Part shown: positions 17,699 through 26,443 of the stretch, piece after piece | Position numbering within the stretch: position 1 is the stretch's first letter | Layout of the letters: each line of letters starts with the position of its first letter | Assembly (NCBI RefSeq): GCF_902150045.1 | Contig: NZ_CABFVU010000002.1 | Span: forward strand, 732,001-796,000 | Origin: Chitinophaga polysaccharea | GTDB lineage: Bacteria; Bacteroidota; Bacteroidia; Chitinophagales; Chitinophagaceae | Direction of reading: 5' to 3' | Length of the DNA: 64,000 nucleotides | Program-made: the position numbers and the translations under genes | The notes under the pieces: model-generated | The model's database searches: none | Told to the model about the DNA's origin: nothing | The model's input: only the letters and a program-made list of their open reading frames with translations

Positions 17699-17731
17699 TA
17701 AAGCCGTCTCAGAACAGGAGACGGCTTTTTT
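17699..17731 (+). terminator. Terminator after the ABC permease/peptidase gene
   Basis: Stem AAGCCGTCTC (17701-17710) / GAGACGGCTT (17718-17727), loop AGAACAG, followed by a T run. The facing A run means it can also stop minus-strand transcription from the convergent gene. Confidence 0.88.
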
Positions 17732-17757
17732 GGTTTTAGTTATGGCGGAAGTTGTTA

Positions 17758-18879
17758 TTACCAGTTGCCAATTGGATAGGTCATGGGACCATCTATTTCA
17801 TATATGATGCTGTTACCACACCGGTGCTTCCTGATAATGCGCCGTTGCTGGCCATATTCCTGTATGGGCTGGTCTGCGCCGGTATTGAGCGTGGAAAGCA
17901 CATATTGCCCGCCGTTCCCCTCCCTGATCACAATAAACGCATGCCAGTCGGGGAAGCCGTCAAAGTATTCGTACACATAGTTTGTATACTCAGAAGGATA
18001 GAGTTTGTCAGGCTCCGGTTCGGTGGTTCGTTTCAGCACGCCGTTCAGCAGGGCGTTGAAATTAAAGCCTGCATTGGGTGCATCGCTGTATTGATAAATG
18101 CCTATTGCATTCATCGCAATATTATTTGGAAGGAACATGATGCAGGGGATCTGCCCGGTGAGGTGTTGGCGCAACGTATCGTTCAGGCTTTTGTTTGCAG
18201 GTGTGAGCGACATGTAATCCATTACCGCACCGGTAAGATCCATACCAGGATCTTTTTGCAGGTATTCGAGAATGTTATTGGCGGCAATGTTAGCGGGCCT
18301 CACTGCCACGGTCAGCCCGTCCTGCCTGTACTTCGGGCCATTGTAGGTTTGCCAGCTTAGTACTGCATGAAGGCCTGTACCGGTGGGAATCACGATGCGG
18401 GCGGTGTCGGGCTTCACAGCAGTAATGGTAACAGGCACACCGTCGAGCCACACTTTCAGCGCTGCCGCATCATAGCCGAGATTTTCGCCGGAAAGCAGGA
18501 TAGTGTCGCCGGCATAGCCATAGCGGGGATTGGCGGTCTTAATTTTGGGAGAGCCAATTACTTTCACTTCGGGCCACTGAGTGGTTTGCGGACCAATATG
18601 CACTACGATGTTGCCGGTGAATATTTTTTCAGGAACCAGCAATTGCAGTTTGGTATCGGACTGACTGAGAATACGGGCAGGGTGATCGCTGATGAAAACC
18701 TCCGTAGTATAGTTGGGGAGTTGAAGGTTTTTGCCGGAAAGCTCCAGCGTATCGCCCGACTGCACCGTTTCGCGGCTTATTGCAGTGATTTCCGGGGATG
18801 GCAGTGCAGGAACCTCCTCTTTGTCCTTCCGGCAGGATGCCATTATTCCTAGTATGATAACGGTATAGACTATACGCAT
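17758..18879 (-). CDS. Surface lipoprotein with IPT/TIG-like domains and a fasciclin-like C-terminus
   Basis: 373 residues. The lipobox Cys is in GIMASC (residue 16), followed by RKDKEEV. Two immunoglobulin-like IPT/TIG segments follow (about 28-112, starting PEITAISRETVQSGDTLELSG, and about 112-195 with YGYAGDTILLSGENLGYD). The C-terminal 170 residues (NNILEYLQKDPGMDL ... FLPNNIAMNAIG) resemble a divergent fasciclin/FAS1 adhesion domain. It is the last gene of a five-gene unit beginning with FecR and a TonB receptor. It probably works on the cell surface as part of a binding complex with that receptor. The fasciclin call is weaker than the IPT call. Confidence 0.7.
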   Translation of the reverse strand: MRIVYTVIILGIMASCRKDKEEVPALPSPEITAISRETVQSGDTLELSGKNLQLPNYTTEVFISDHPARILSQSDTKLQLLVPEKIFTGNIVVHIGPQTTQWPEVKVIGSPKIKTANPRYGYAGDTILLSGENLGYDAAALKVWLDGVPVTITAVKPDTARIVIPTGTGLHAVLSWQTYNGPKYRQDGLTVAVRPANIAANNILEYLQKDPGMDLTGAVMDYMSLTPANKSLNDTLRQHLTGQIPCIMFLPNNIAMNAIGIYQYSDAPNAGFNFNALLNGVLKRTTEPEPDKLYPSEYTNYVYEYFDGFPDWHAFIVIREGNGGQYVLSTLNTGADQPIQEYGQQRRIIRKHRCGNSIIYEIDGPMTYPIGNW

Positions 18880-18891
18880 TTTTCAGCTGGT

Positions 18892-19623
18892 TTAAAAATT
18901 GATAATTGCAGACATGTTAATGGTGGTGTTGGGATCTTCTCCCTGCTGCTGTATGTATCCCCGGAAGATGAAGGTATAGGAGCGCCCTGCATACATGGCA
19001 AAGGCTTTCCGGAGCAGGTGTGGCTCATCTTTCGCGGCGCCTGTTCTTTTTACCCGGAAGGATGGATTCTCAGCAGGTGCTACTTCTGTAAAGGGAGTAA
19101 TGGTTTTATATACAAGGCTGTCCATCCCGGTCACTTTTACCGTATCGATAAAAAAATCCACCGGTCCGCTGTCGGGCGACAGGTGCACAAACCTGATACG
19201 GGCATTGCGCCCGGGGCGGTCGGACATATTTTCTTCGGACATCAGTACCTGGTAATAGCCCAAACTATCTGCCAGGTAAAATGTATACCAGGTATCCTTT
19301 GCCAGTGTGGCATATTTCTCCACGATCTTTACCTGGCCGCTGGTATCGGTAAAGCCTATACGGTGTTTGCCTGGAGCTATCCAGTTGTAGCTGGCATTGT
19401 TGAACATTCCCATCCCGGAGCCATTGATATCATTGTAGGCGCGTGTTGTTATAAATGCGGTATCTACAAACACCTGGCTTGGTTTGCCGATAAATGCCGT
19501 GCTGCCGTTATAGATCATCAGGTGGGTGATTTCAGGAGATGCCGGTGCTTCTGTCGATTTATTGCAGGCGGTTGCCCAGCAAAAGAATAGCGGCAATAAT
19601 AATTTAAAAAAGATATTTCGCAT
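18892..19623 (-). CDS. DUF4397-domain surface lipoprotein
   Basis: 243 residues with lipobox Cys20 (ATAC) followed by NKSTEAP. The segment RIRFVHLSPDSGPVDFFID (about 143-161) is the hallmark of DUF4397, a beta-rich extracellular domain of unknown function that often occurs as two copies; an earlier half (about 30-110) may be a second divergent copy. It lies 14 bp after the NHL-repeat gene and 12 bp before the IPT gene. A structural or ligand-binding role in the receptor complex is inferred from the operon. Confidence 0.75.
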   Translation of the reverse strand: MRNIFFKLLLPLFFCWATACNKSTEAPASPEITHLMIYNGSTAFIGKPSQVFVDTAFITTRAYNDINGSGMGMFNNASYNWIAPGKHRIGFTDTSGQVKIVEKYATLAKDTWYTFYLADSLGYYQVLMSEENMSDRPGRNARIRFVHLSPDSGPVDFFIDTVKVTGMDSLVYKTITPFTEVAPAENPSFRVKRTGAAKDEPHLLRKAFAMYAGRSYTFIFRGYIQQQGEDPNTTINMSAIINF

Positions 19624-19637
19624 AGCAGGATCGTTTA

Positions 19638-21350
19638 TTACCGGGTGATGGAGATGGTGGATAAATGTATCTGGTCAAAGAAATCATATCGCGTGTAGCC
19701 TACATATAGTTTCCCGAACTGGTCGAACAGGATACGGCTTACCGCACCCACAATGGCCGTTTGACCGGGCTGGGGTTTTGTGGCGTCTGATGCGCCTTTA
19801 TAACCGGCTATTTTGTACACCATTTCTTTATTTACATCAATTTTATAAATGCAGCGGGGCTCTTCCACATAGATCTGTTCATCATACCCGATGAGAATAT
19901 TGCCATCGAAATCTGCATCAAAGGAAGTGATGGTGCGCATATCTACTTCTTTAAAAGTACCGGAGTACAGGAAGTTATCCGGTGCGTTAACCGCTTTTCC
20001 AATGATAGTGGTTACTTCTTTGGTGAGCGGGTTGTATTCCCGTACACATTCTTTCATTTCAGCGCTGCCGGCTCCCTGCGCAAGGTATATTTTACCGTTC
20101 CCTCCCAGCACAATACCCCGGGGGGAGTAGATCCTGGCTTTTGAGCCAAAGCCGTCTGCCGTGTTGGCGCTGTTGTTCACATAGGCGCCGGCTTTTATAG
20201 TTTCCGGGTGGGTGCCGTCGTTGTCATAAAATACATAATCTGCCAGGTCGTCTACTGCGCCGGCCTCTGTTGTTACCATGCCATCGGCAGATATTTTCCG
20301 GAGCACAGCTCCTCCTCCTGCGAGGCCGCCATCCAGGAAATAGAGATTACCTGCCTTATCCAGTTCCATACTTTGCACAGCGCCAATCATCGCCTTATCC
20401 GCGGGCCCGTCCACGATGGCTTCGTATACCATACCATTATCGAGGCAGTATTTGTCGTTGCGTCCCACCAGTGTTTTTACTTCATTAGTTTGGGGATTGA
20501 TCTTCAGTATGCGGTGAAAACGGAGCTCGTACTCTAAAACGTCTGTACTGCCTGGCAGTGTTATACGCGTCAGCGGGGCATTAGTTACCGCGAGATAGAT
20601 GGTACCATCTTCTGCAATCTTCATGGCATCGATGCTGTTCAGTTTCAGATCACCCAACTTCGTTGCAAATTCATTGCTGCCTCCGCCACCGAGCGTAACG
20701 ATGCGGTTGCCGGCAAATTTCCGGATGGTCATATTCCGCCTGTTGTAACCATGATCCGGGTTATAATCAAAAGCCCCGTTGTCAATAAAATAAATGGCTC
20801 CTTCCTTATCCATGCCCATATCATGTACTGCGCCCACGGTAGCAACGCCCACGGCCCCGTCTACCGGTTCAAGGGCAGCCCGGGTTGTCATCAGCAACGG
20901 GCTTACTGTCACGGCGCCGGGATAAAGGATATCAGGCTTCTTTACTGTGAATTTGAAGGGCGCGCTTCTAACGCCATTTACTACAATGTAGATGCTTGTT
21001 TCGCCGATCTGTGAAGAGTCGGGCACCAGCATCCTGAAAGTATCGGCTACAATGGTTTCTTTATCGTCTGTGTATTTGGATATGGGCACATCCAGTTGGG
21101 TTTGCCCATGCGCGAGTATGGCTGCTTCGGCATTGCCTATAAAAATTTTCAGGTTGGCATCTGGTTCACCGGCTTTTACATAGAGAGTGATTGGCTCACC
21201 ACGCATGGCAATACCGGGCGTAGTGGAGGAGGTCTTAACAATGCCTGATTCTTTCTCCCGTTTATCCAGTTCTTCATTGAATGTTTTTTTACAGGAGAAG
21301 CATACCGGTAGTAAGAGCAGCAGGTAATATTTTATGTGGTTCATATGCAC
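19638..21350 (-). CDS. IPT/TIG and NHL-repeat beta-propeller lipoprotein
   Basis: 570 residues. Start ATG at 21350 or the ATG two codons later; both give a lipoprotein signal ending CFSC (Cys20). Residues about 40-140 form an IPT/TIG-like Ig domain (SAPFKFTVKKPDILYPG at the end). The remainder is a beta-propeller of NHL-like repeats, recognisable by repeated blocks such as DKEGAIYFIDN, EDGTIYLAVTN, DKAGNLYFLDGG, GNGKIYLAQGAG and FDGNILIGYDE. Such proteins occur next to TonB receptors in Bacteroidota and bind ligands at the surface. It lies 13 bp downstream of the receptor, in the place usually held by SusD. Confidence 0.82.
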   Translation of the reverse strand: MHMNHIKYYLLLLLPVCFSCKKTFNEELDKREKESGIVKTSSTTPGIAMRGEPITLYVKAGEPDANLKIFIGNAEAAILAHGQTQLDVPISKYTDDKETIVADTFRMLVPDSSQIGETSIYIVVNGVRSAPFKFTVKKPDILYPGAVTVSPLLMTTRAALEPVDGAVGVATVGAVHDMGMDKEGAIYFIDNGAFDYNPDHGYNRRNMTIRKFAGNRIVTLGGGGSNEFATKLGDLKLNSIDAMKIAEDGTIYLAVTNAPLTRITLPGSTDVLEYELRFHRILKINPQTNEVKTLVGRNDKYCLDNGMVYEAIVDGPADKAMIGAVQSMELDKAGNLYFLDGGLAGGGAVLRKISADGMVTTEAGAVDDLADYVFYDNDGTHPETIKAGAYVNNSANTADGFGSKARIYSPRGIVLGGNGKIYLAQGAGSAEMKECVREYNPLTKEVTTIIGKAVNAPDNFLYSGTFKEVDMRTITSFDADFDGNILIGYDEQIYVEEPRCIYKIDVNKEMVYKIAGYKGASDATKPQPGQTAIVGAVSRILFDQFGKLYVGYTRYDFFDQIHLSTISITR

Positions 21351-21363
21351 TGATTGGTCAGGA

Positions 21364-24300
21364 TTAGTAAATAAAATTCAGGCCAATAGAATAATAGGGT
21401 CGCGGGCTGAAAAGCTGGTATGGCCTGTCTTTTGTCCAGTTGTCGCGATCTTTCACAACTCCGTCGTATTTATAGTTGCGGTTAAAGTCGAGGAACAGCT
21501 CCCGTTTTTGATCCAGGAGGTTTTGCACGCCGGCTTTGAAATGCACATGTTTGTTCAGGCGCTGGCTCCAGGTAAAATCCAGCAGGTGCTGGCGGCGCTG
21601 CATTACATCCGGAATGCCGGTGATCTGTTCACTGGGCCGGTGGCTGTTGGTGCCCAGCAACACGATCATAGGACCGGTAATATTATAGCCCAGGGATATT
21701 TTGGTACCGATGGCGGGGTCTTCATAATTCAGCGACGAATTAAGGATGTAAGGTGCCTGTCCCTGCAGCGGGCGTTTGCGGCCTGTCTGGTTTCCGTCTG
21801 AGCCCTGGGGTTGCATATCTACACGGCTGTATATCCATGCCCCGTTCATCATAAAGGAAAGGTTGCGGAAGAAGGCGCCGGGTATGAAGCTGAGGCTTTT
21901 ACGCATTTCTGCTTCTATTCCGTATACTTTTGTCGGGCCGGAGTTGATAAACCCGATTTCGTTGATGAATGATGCGTAGTAATTTTCCCTGATCAGGATT
22001 TGTTCAATAGGTTTATCCAGTGTTTTATAAAAGAAGCCGAGGTTGAACATTTCGTTTTTCAGCATACTTTCCGGATACCATTCCAATCGTATATCGTAGT
22101 TGTCGATATTCACGGGATGTAGCGCAGGGTTACCTACATACATCAGGTAGTTTTCTATATCGGCATAAGGGAATGGGGCTACTTCACGGAACTCGGGCCG
22201 GTTAAGTGTTTTACCATATCCTGCGCGTATAATGATACGCTCCGCCGGATTCCAGTTAAGGTTTATGGAGGGGAGCATATGTGTGCGGGAGTTTTCTACC
22301 ACCAGGGGATAATTGGCCTGGCCGGCCATCAGGGCGCCAATAATCCGAAGGCGGTTGTTTTCCACCCGCAGGCCGCCAAAGATGGAAAGATTGGAGTGAG
22401 GGATGCGGATGTCTGTGGCCAGGAAGTAGGAGAGGTTGCGGTTATCTGCAAAATAGCTGTCGTAAGGACTGGTTTCTTCAAACCAGGTATGGCCGGTATT
22501 ATCTGGCCGGAAATTGTCCGGCGACATATAATGATCCAGCATATCTTCTGTGAGTTGATAGCCGATATGGCCGTTTTCAAAATCACCGTTGTATGCAGCG
22601 CCCTGGTTCAGCCCGAACTGGCGCAGGTTTACCCGTCTTTCTTTCTGCTCGAAAAAGAACCCTGCTTTTGCCGACCACCAGGGCCGCAGCCAATGTTCTG
22701 CTTCTGCATTGGCCTGCGCGGTATTTTCGTTGATGCGGGTGTAAATGCGGCGTATGCCGAAGGTTTGGGCGGCGCTGCCCACCAGCCAGGGATCGCCGGC
22801 GATATGCTCTGGGTAGGTACTGTCCTGGCTGTTCCGCCGGTACCATATTTCACGGGTATCAGGATCATTCCTGCGCACCAGGGTATAACCTGCATTGGCA
22901 AAGAGGTGGGTGTTTCCTTTGTTCTTCAGGTTCCAGTAGGCGCTGAGCTGGGCAGTATAGAGGAAGGTACTTTGGAAGATCAGCTGATTGTCTTTACTCT
23001 GGCCGGAATAATCACTTTCTCTCGACAGGATATACGACATCATTTGTTTGTTGCCCAGCTGGTTGGCAAACTGTTTTAATTCCAGGTGCGCACTGTCGCC
23101 AACAGGCAGGGTATTTTGCTGGATAACAGTGATGCGTGCGGATTGTGTGCCGCTGCGGATCACGCCTTCCGACCCATTTGAATTGCGGCTGTCGTATACC
23201 GGGATCGTATTGTTTTGCGTGGTATTGGTGTAAGCGATGGAGGTGAGGTTATTGATATGTTTGCGGCCTACTTTCCATGCATCATAGTAATTGGCCAGTA
23301 TCCGTTTATCGAGATCGGTTTTTATTTTGAATGATTTAAAATTGTTGGGAAAGGCCTTCCAGTATTGTGCATTGTCTTTCGGGTTACCGGTATTGAACTT
23401 TACCAGGTCAGGTAATCCGGCAGGTAATGCACGTGTACCATCGTCGAAACCCAGCACATCATAACGGCCGCCTGCATAGGTGGGCATATCGCTGAAGCTG
23501 GAGCCGGGGCGGTACTGAGCGGAGAGTTGCAGATCGAACTGCCGTGTGAGCTGGCTTTTCTTCGTATATATTTTTACGACGCCTCCTGCAAAATCCCCTG
23601 GAAGATCCGGTGCGGGGGATTTATAAATAAGGATACGATCTATCATGCTGCTGGCGATCTGATCGTAGGAAAAGGCTTTGCTGTCCAGCTCCGTTGCGGG
23701 AGCGATGTTGTCGTTCAGAAAGGTAACATTATACCGGCGGTTAAGTCCGCGTACAACAATGAACCGGTCGTTTGTGATATTCACGCCGGCTACCCGGCGC
23801 ACTACTTCAGCCGCATCGCGGTCCATGCTGCGGGAGATCTGCTCATTGGAGATGCCGGATATCACGCTGCGGGCCGTGCGTACCTCATCTACCAGCTGTG
23901 CATCCGTGGTATTGATCACCTTACGGTGCGGAATACCAGTTACCACTACTTCCTTCAATCCGCGTTTGGGCTGTAATTTAAAACTGGCTTGTAACGTAGC
24001 CCTGGCTTCTACCTTCACGCCATTCAGACTGCCTGTTTCGTATCCAACATAACTGAACAGAAGGTTGTATTTGCCGGGCGGAATTTTGTCGATCATGTAA
24101 TATCCTTTTTCATCTGTAACAGTGGCGAAAGAAGTATTGGCCACTCTTACGGTAGCGCCGATCAAAGGATCGCTGCTTTCAAAATCCACTACACGGCCGG
24201 TGATCCTGCCCGGTATTACCTGGGGTTTGGGCGATACGATGATATTGTTGCCATCTATTGTAAACTGCATGGCGGTGTTGGCAGAAAGCCGGTCGAGGCA

Positions 24301-24522
24301 GGAGTGTATGCCTGTACGACCGGCAACGGTGATAGGGATGGTTACGATCTTCTGTTTTACAATGGCCGGATCATAAATAAAATGAAAGCCCGTATGGTCT
24401 GCAATACGGTTCAACACAGCCTCCAGTGTTTCCTGCTGTTCCACGATAGCTTTCGCGGCAAATGAAGGAAGCAGGGACAGCAGGAGCCAGCCTAAGCAAA
24501 AGTGTAAAATTCTGTGATGCAT
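21364..24522 (-). CDS. TonB-dependent receptor with STN domain (not paired with SusD)
   Basis: 1052 residues. Signal peptide (1-24), an STN signalling domain (about 28-98, VEQQETLEAVLNRIADHTGFHF...), a carboxypeptidase-regulatory-like domain (about 105-185) and a plug starting EVVVTGIPHRK at 191, then a beta-barrel ending with FSPRPYYSIGLNFIY. The plug carries DAAEVVRRVAGVNI and FIVVRGLNRRYN, which is closer to classical siderophore-type or OmpA-like receptors than to SusC. The STN domain should contact the FecR protein encoded 84 bp upstream, giving ligand-controlled sigma activity. The substrate is unknown; accessory surface lipoproteins follow in place of SusD. Confidence 0.9.
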   Translation of the reverse strand: MHHRILHFCLGWLLLSLLPSFAAKAIVEQQETLEAVLNRIADHTGFHFIYDPAIVKQKIVTIPITVAGRTGIHSCLDRLSANTAMQFTIDGNNIIVSPKPQVIPGRITGRVVDFESSDPLIGATVRVANTSFATVTDEKGYYMIDKIPPGKYNLLFSYVGYETGSLNGVKVEARATLQASFKLQPKRGLKEVVVTGIPHRKVINTTDAQLVDEVRTARSVISGISNEQISRSMDRDAAEVVRRVAGVNITNDRFIVVRGLNRRYNVTFLNDNIAPATELDSKAFSYDQIASSMIDRILIYKSPAPDLPGDFAGGVVKIYTKKSQLTRQFDLQLSAQYRPGSSFSDMPTYAGGRYDVLGFDDGTRALPAGLPDLVKFNTGNPKDNAQYWKAFPNNFKSFKIKTDLDKRILANYYDAWKVGRKHINNLTSIAYTNTTQNNTIPVYDSRNSNGSEGVIRSGTQSARITVIQQNTLPVGDSAHLELKQFANQLGNKQMMSYILSRESDYSGQSKDNQLIFQSTFLYTAQLSAYWNLKNKGNTHLFANAGYTLVRRNDPDTREIWYRRNSQDSTYPEHIAGDPWLVGSAAQTFGIRRIYTRINENTAQANAEAEHWLRPWWSAKAGFFFEQKERRVNLRQFGLNQGAAYNGDFENGHIGYQLTEDMLDHYMSPDNFRPDNTGHTWFEETSPYDSYFADNRNLSYFLATDIRIPHSNLSIFGGLRVENNRLRIIGALMAGQANYPLVVENSRTHMLPSINLNWNPAERIIIRAGYGKTLNRPEFREVAPFPYADIENYLMYVGNPALHPVNIDNYDIRLEWYPESMLKNEMFNLGFFYKTLDKPIEQILIRENYYASFINEIGFINSGPTKVYGIEAEMRKSLSFIPGAFFRNLSFMMNGAWIYSRVDMQPQGSDGNQTGRKRPLQGQAPYILNSSLNYEDPAIGTKISLGYNITGPMIVLLGTNSHRPSEQITGIPDVMQRRQHLLDFTWSQRLNKHVHFKAGVQNLLDQKRELFLDFNRNYKYDGVVKDRDNWTKDRPYQLFSPRPYYSIGLNFIY

Positions 24523-24553
24523 ATTTGTTTTTTATGGGACAATAAGCGGCCTG

Positions 24554-24570
24554 CCGCAGTTTTGCTGCGG
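24554..24570 (-). promoter_or_regulatory. Hairpin in the FecR-to-receptor gap
   Basis: CCGCAG (24554-24559) / CTGCGG (24565-24570) with a 5-base loop and no T run. It lies in the 83-bp gap between fecR and the TonB receptor. Hairpins occupy the same place in three other modules in the window. Confidence 0.5.
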
Positions 24571-24605
24571 TTGTACCAGGTCCGGGAATGAATATGAATG
24601 TTTGG

Positions 24606-25622
24606 TTATCGCATATTAATAAGCACTGTATCCCCTTTTTGTACAAAGTGAATATTCCGGCTGATGCTTAACAGCTCCAATACTTTTTTGAGCGGCACGT
24701 TTTTGTCAAAAGAGGCGGTGAACAATTCTTTACGGCAGTGATTGTCTGTAAATACAAAAGAAACATCGTAACGGGAGGAGAGTATGGCAGCAATATCCTG
24801 CAATGACTCTTCGTAAAAATTCAGTTCACCGTTGATCCATTTGCTGTACCTGGCGGCTGATACCTTTTGCACTGCATAAGTGCGATCAGCCGTAATTGTC
24901 AGCTGCTCATCGGGTTTTAGCAGGATGGGCTGTGGCGCAATGCCGGTATGCACGGATACTGATCCCGTGAGCAGCGTGATATGCATGCCTTCTTTTTCTG
25001 TATAGGCCTGTATATTAAAGGAAGTGCCAAGCACCCTGGTTTCCACTCCTTTACTTTTTACAGTGAAAGGGTGGTTGGCATGATGGGTTACATCAAAGAA
25101 AGCCTCGCCTTCTGCAAGTACAATTTTCCTTTCGTGTTTATTATAATCTGTCGGGACCAGCAAACGCGACTGGCTGTTAAGCACCACCGTTGTGCTGTCT
25201 GCCAGCAGGATGCTGCGTACCTGGCCAATGCCGGCATCTATGGTATCATACAAAGGCCCGCTTGTTTGCGCTATAGCAGTTGTACCGGTGGGCCGCAGAG
25301 AATAATAGAGCGATACAGATACCAGCGCCAGTACAGTTGCTGCTGCCGCCGTGCTGCGTACATTAAGCCGGCGGCGTTTGGGCTGTATGGTTGTATGGAT
25401 CTCGTTGCTGAAGCGCCCGAAAGCCTGCTGATAGCCTTCGTCATAAACGCCTATCATTTTATACAGTTGTTCCGCTTCCCGGAATATGTGCGCCATTTCG
25501 GGATGCGTTTTAAGCCAATTGGTCCAGTAGCGTACATCCTTTTCAGGTGCGCCCTTGCAATAGTTACAGAATGAGATGTCAGATAAAAAGTCTTCCGGCA
25601 GTGCGTAAAATTGTTCTTTCAA
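24606..25622 (-). CDS. FecR-family anti-sigma regulator (class with long cytoplasmic region)
   Basis: 338 residues. The cytoplasmic part (1-85) should bind the sigma factor encoded upstream. A single membrane helix follows (about 90-108), then the periplasmic FecR domain (about 130-235; LAEGEAFFDVTHH, VETRVLGTSFNIQAY) and a C-terminal DUF4974-like domain (about 265-336) that meets the receptor STN domain. The N-terminus (FCNYCKGAPEKDVRYWTNWLKTHPE) resembles that of the FecR at 59042 and not those at 27185 and 38687. Distance to the sigma gene is 81 bp. Signal passes receptor - FecR - sigma. Confidence 0.93.
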   Translation of the reverse strand: MKEQFYALPEDFLSDISFCNYCKGAPEKDVRYWTNWLKTHPEMAHIFREAEQLYKMIGVYDEGYQQAFGRFSNEIHTTIQPKRRRLNVRSTAAAATVLALVSVSLYYSLRPTGTTAIAQTSGPLYDTIDAGIGQVRSILLADSTTVVLNSQSRLLVPTDYNKHERKIVLAEGEAFFDVTHHANHPFTVKSKGVETRVLGTSFNIQAYTEKEGMHITLLTGSVSVHTGIAPQPILLKPDEQLTITADRTYAVQKVSAARYSKWINGELNFYEESLQDIAAILSSRYDVSFVFTDNHCRKELFTASFDKNVPLKKVLELLSISRNIHFVQKGDTVLINMR

Positions 25623-25703
25623 CGATCCTGTGTTTATAGTTCCGTTAGTAGGACAAAGCAGGAGGCTGGATTTCCATGATAGAAAAACGGAGTTAACGAT
25701 TCC

Positions 25704-26222
25704 TTAATATGGGAATGTGGGTTTGCCCTTCAATTGCTTCCGGAGCACTGTGAGGGCTTCATGCACATAGTTGTAAGCTGTTTTTACAGGCTGACCGGTG
25801 ATCCGGGCAATATCTTCGTAGCTGTATTGCCGGAAAAAACGCATCTCTATCACCTGCCTGTACCGGGGCGGGAGATTCTGCAGGGCGCGTTGTAAGTTTT
25901 GCTGCATGGCGGTTTCATCTGCATTACGTATCAGTATTTCTTCATAGGAGTATTCCACGCCATCCATTTCGCCGGGCTCGTAGGGTACTGTTTTGTTTTG
26001 CTGCTTCAAGGCAGTGAGCAGCCGGTTGCGCAGTGAAACGGTAAGGTAACTTTTCAGATGCAGGATATTAGAAAGTTCGTCCTGTTTTTGCCAGCAATGG
26101 AGAAACAGCTGGTGGATGCAGTCGCGTATCAGCTCCTTATCATCCGTAAGATAACAGCCTGCGGCAAACAGCATATGATAATGCGTCTGGTATAGTTGTA
26201 AGATGGCATCCCTGTTATCCAT
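25704..26222 (-). CDS. ECF RNA polymerase sigma factor
   Basis: 172 residues from the ATG at 26222 (MDNRDAILQLYQ); the frame extends upstream to 26276 but that part is not sigma-like. Region 2 is at about 10-75 (KELIRDCIHQLFLHCWQ, LKSYLTVSLRNRLL) and region 4 at about 110-160 (LPPRYRQVIEMRFFRQYSYEDIARITGQPVKTAYNYV). It directs polymerase to promoters of the adjacent receptor genes when freed by FecR. It is divergent from a second sigma gene (26444), with a 221-bp shared upstream region. It lacks the hydrophobic tail seen in that neighbour. Confidence 0.92.
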   Translation of the reverse strand: MDNRDAILQLYQTHYHMLFAAGCYLTDDKELIRDCIHQLFLHCWQKQDELSNILHLKSYLTVSLRNRLLTALKQQNKTVPYEPGEMDGVEYSYEEILIRNADETAMQQNLQRALQNLPPRYRQVIEMRFFRQYSYEDIARITGQPVKTAYNYVHEALTVLRKQLKGKPTFPY

Positions 26223-26389
26223 TTCATGTATAAGCGATCCGGTGTGCTCAAAGTTACCATATCGGCTGGCAGGCACGTTTTAAGAAATTGTTAAGCCTGC
26301 GGGGTATCCCAACGGAAAAAGAAGTAAAAGAGAATGGAATGGATTTGGGGAGATGAACAAGTTGTATATCTTTTTTCAGTTCTTCTTTA

Positions 26390-26414
26390 TTAAAAAAAGA
26401 AGAAGAGAATGATT
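26390..26414. repeat. Inverted repeat between the divergent sigma genes
   Basis: TTCTTCTTT (26390-26398) / AAAGAAGAA (26406-26414) with a 7-base loop, 30 bp before the TTG start of the plus-strand sigma gene. One strand is all pyrimidine in one arm and purine in the other. It would form a hairpin in the 5' leader of that gene. Confidence 0.45.
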
Positions 26415-26443
26415 AAATTGCCGCCGGTCTAACTCAGGAGATA

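Noticed and set aside
17752-18360. Plus-strand open frame of 202 codons opposite the IPT/fasciclin-like gene
   Set aside because: Shadow of the minus-strand lipoprotein gene, which has a signal, lipobox and operon context.
22279-23079. Long plus-strand open frame of 266 codons inside the TonB receptor gene
   Set aside because: It is the reverse shadow of a strongly supported receptor frame; its product shows no domain and has unusual composition.
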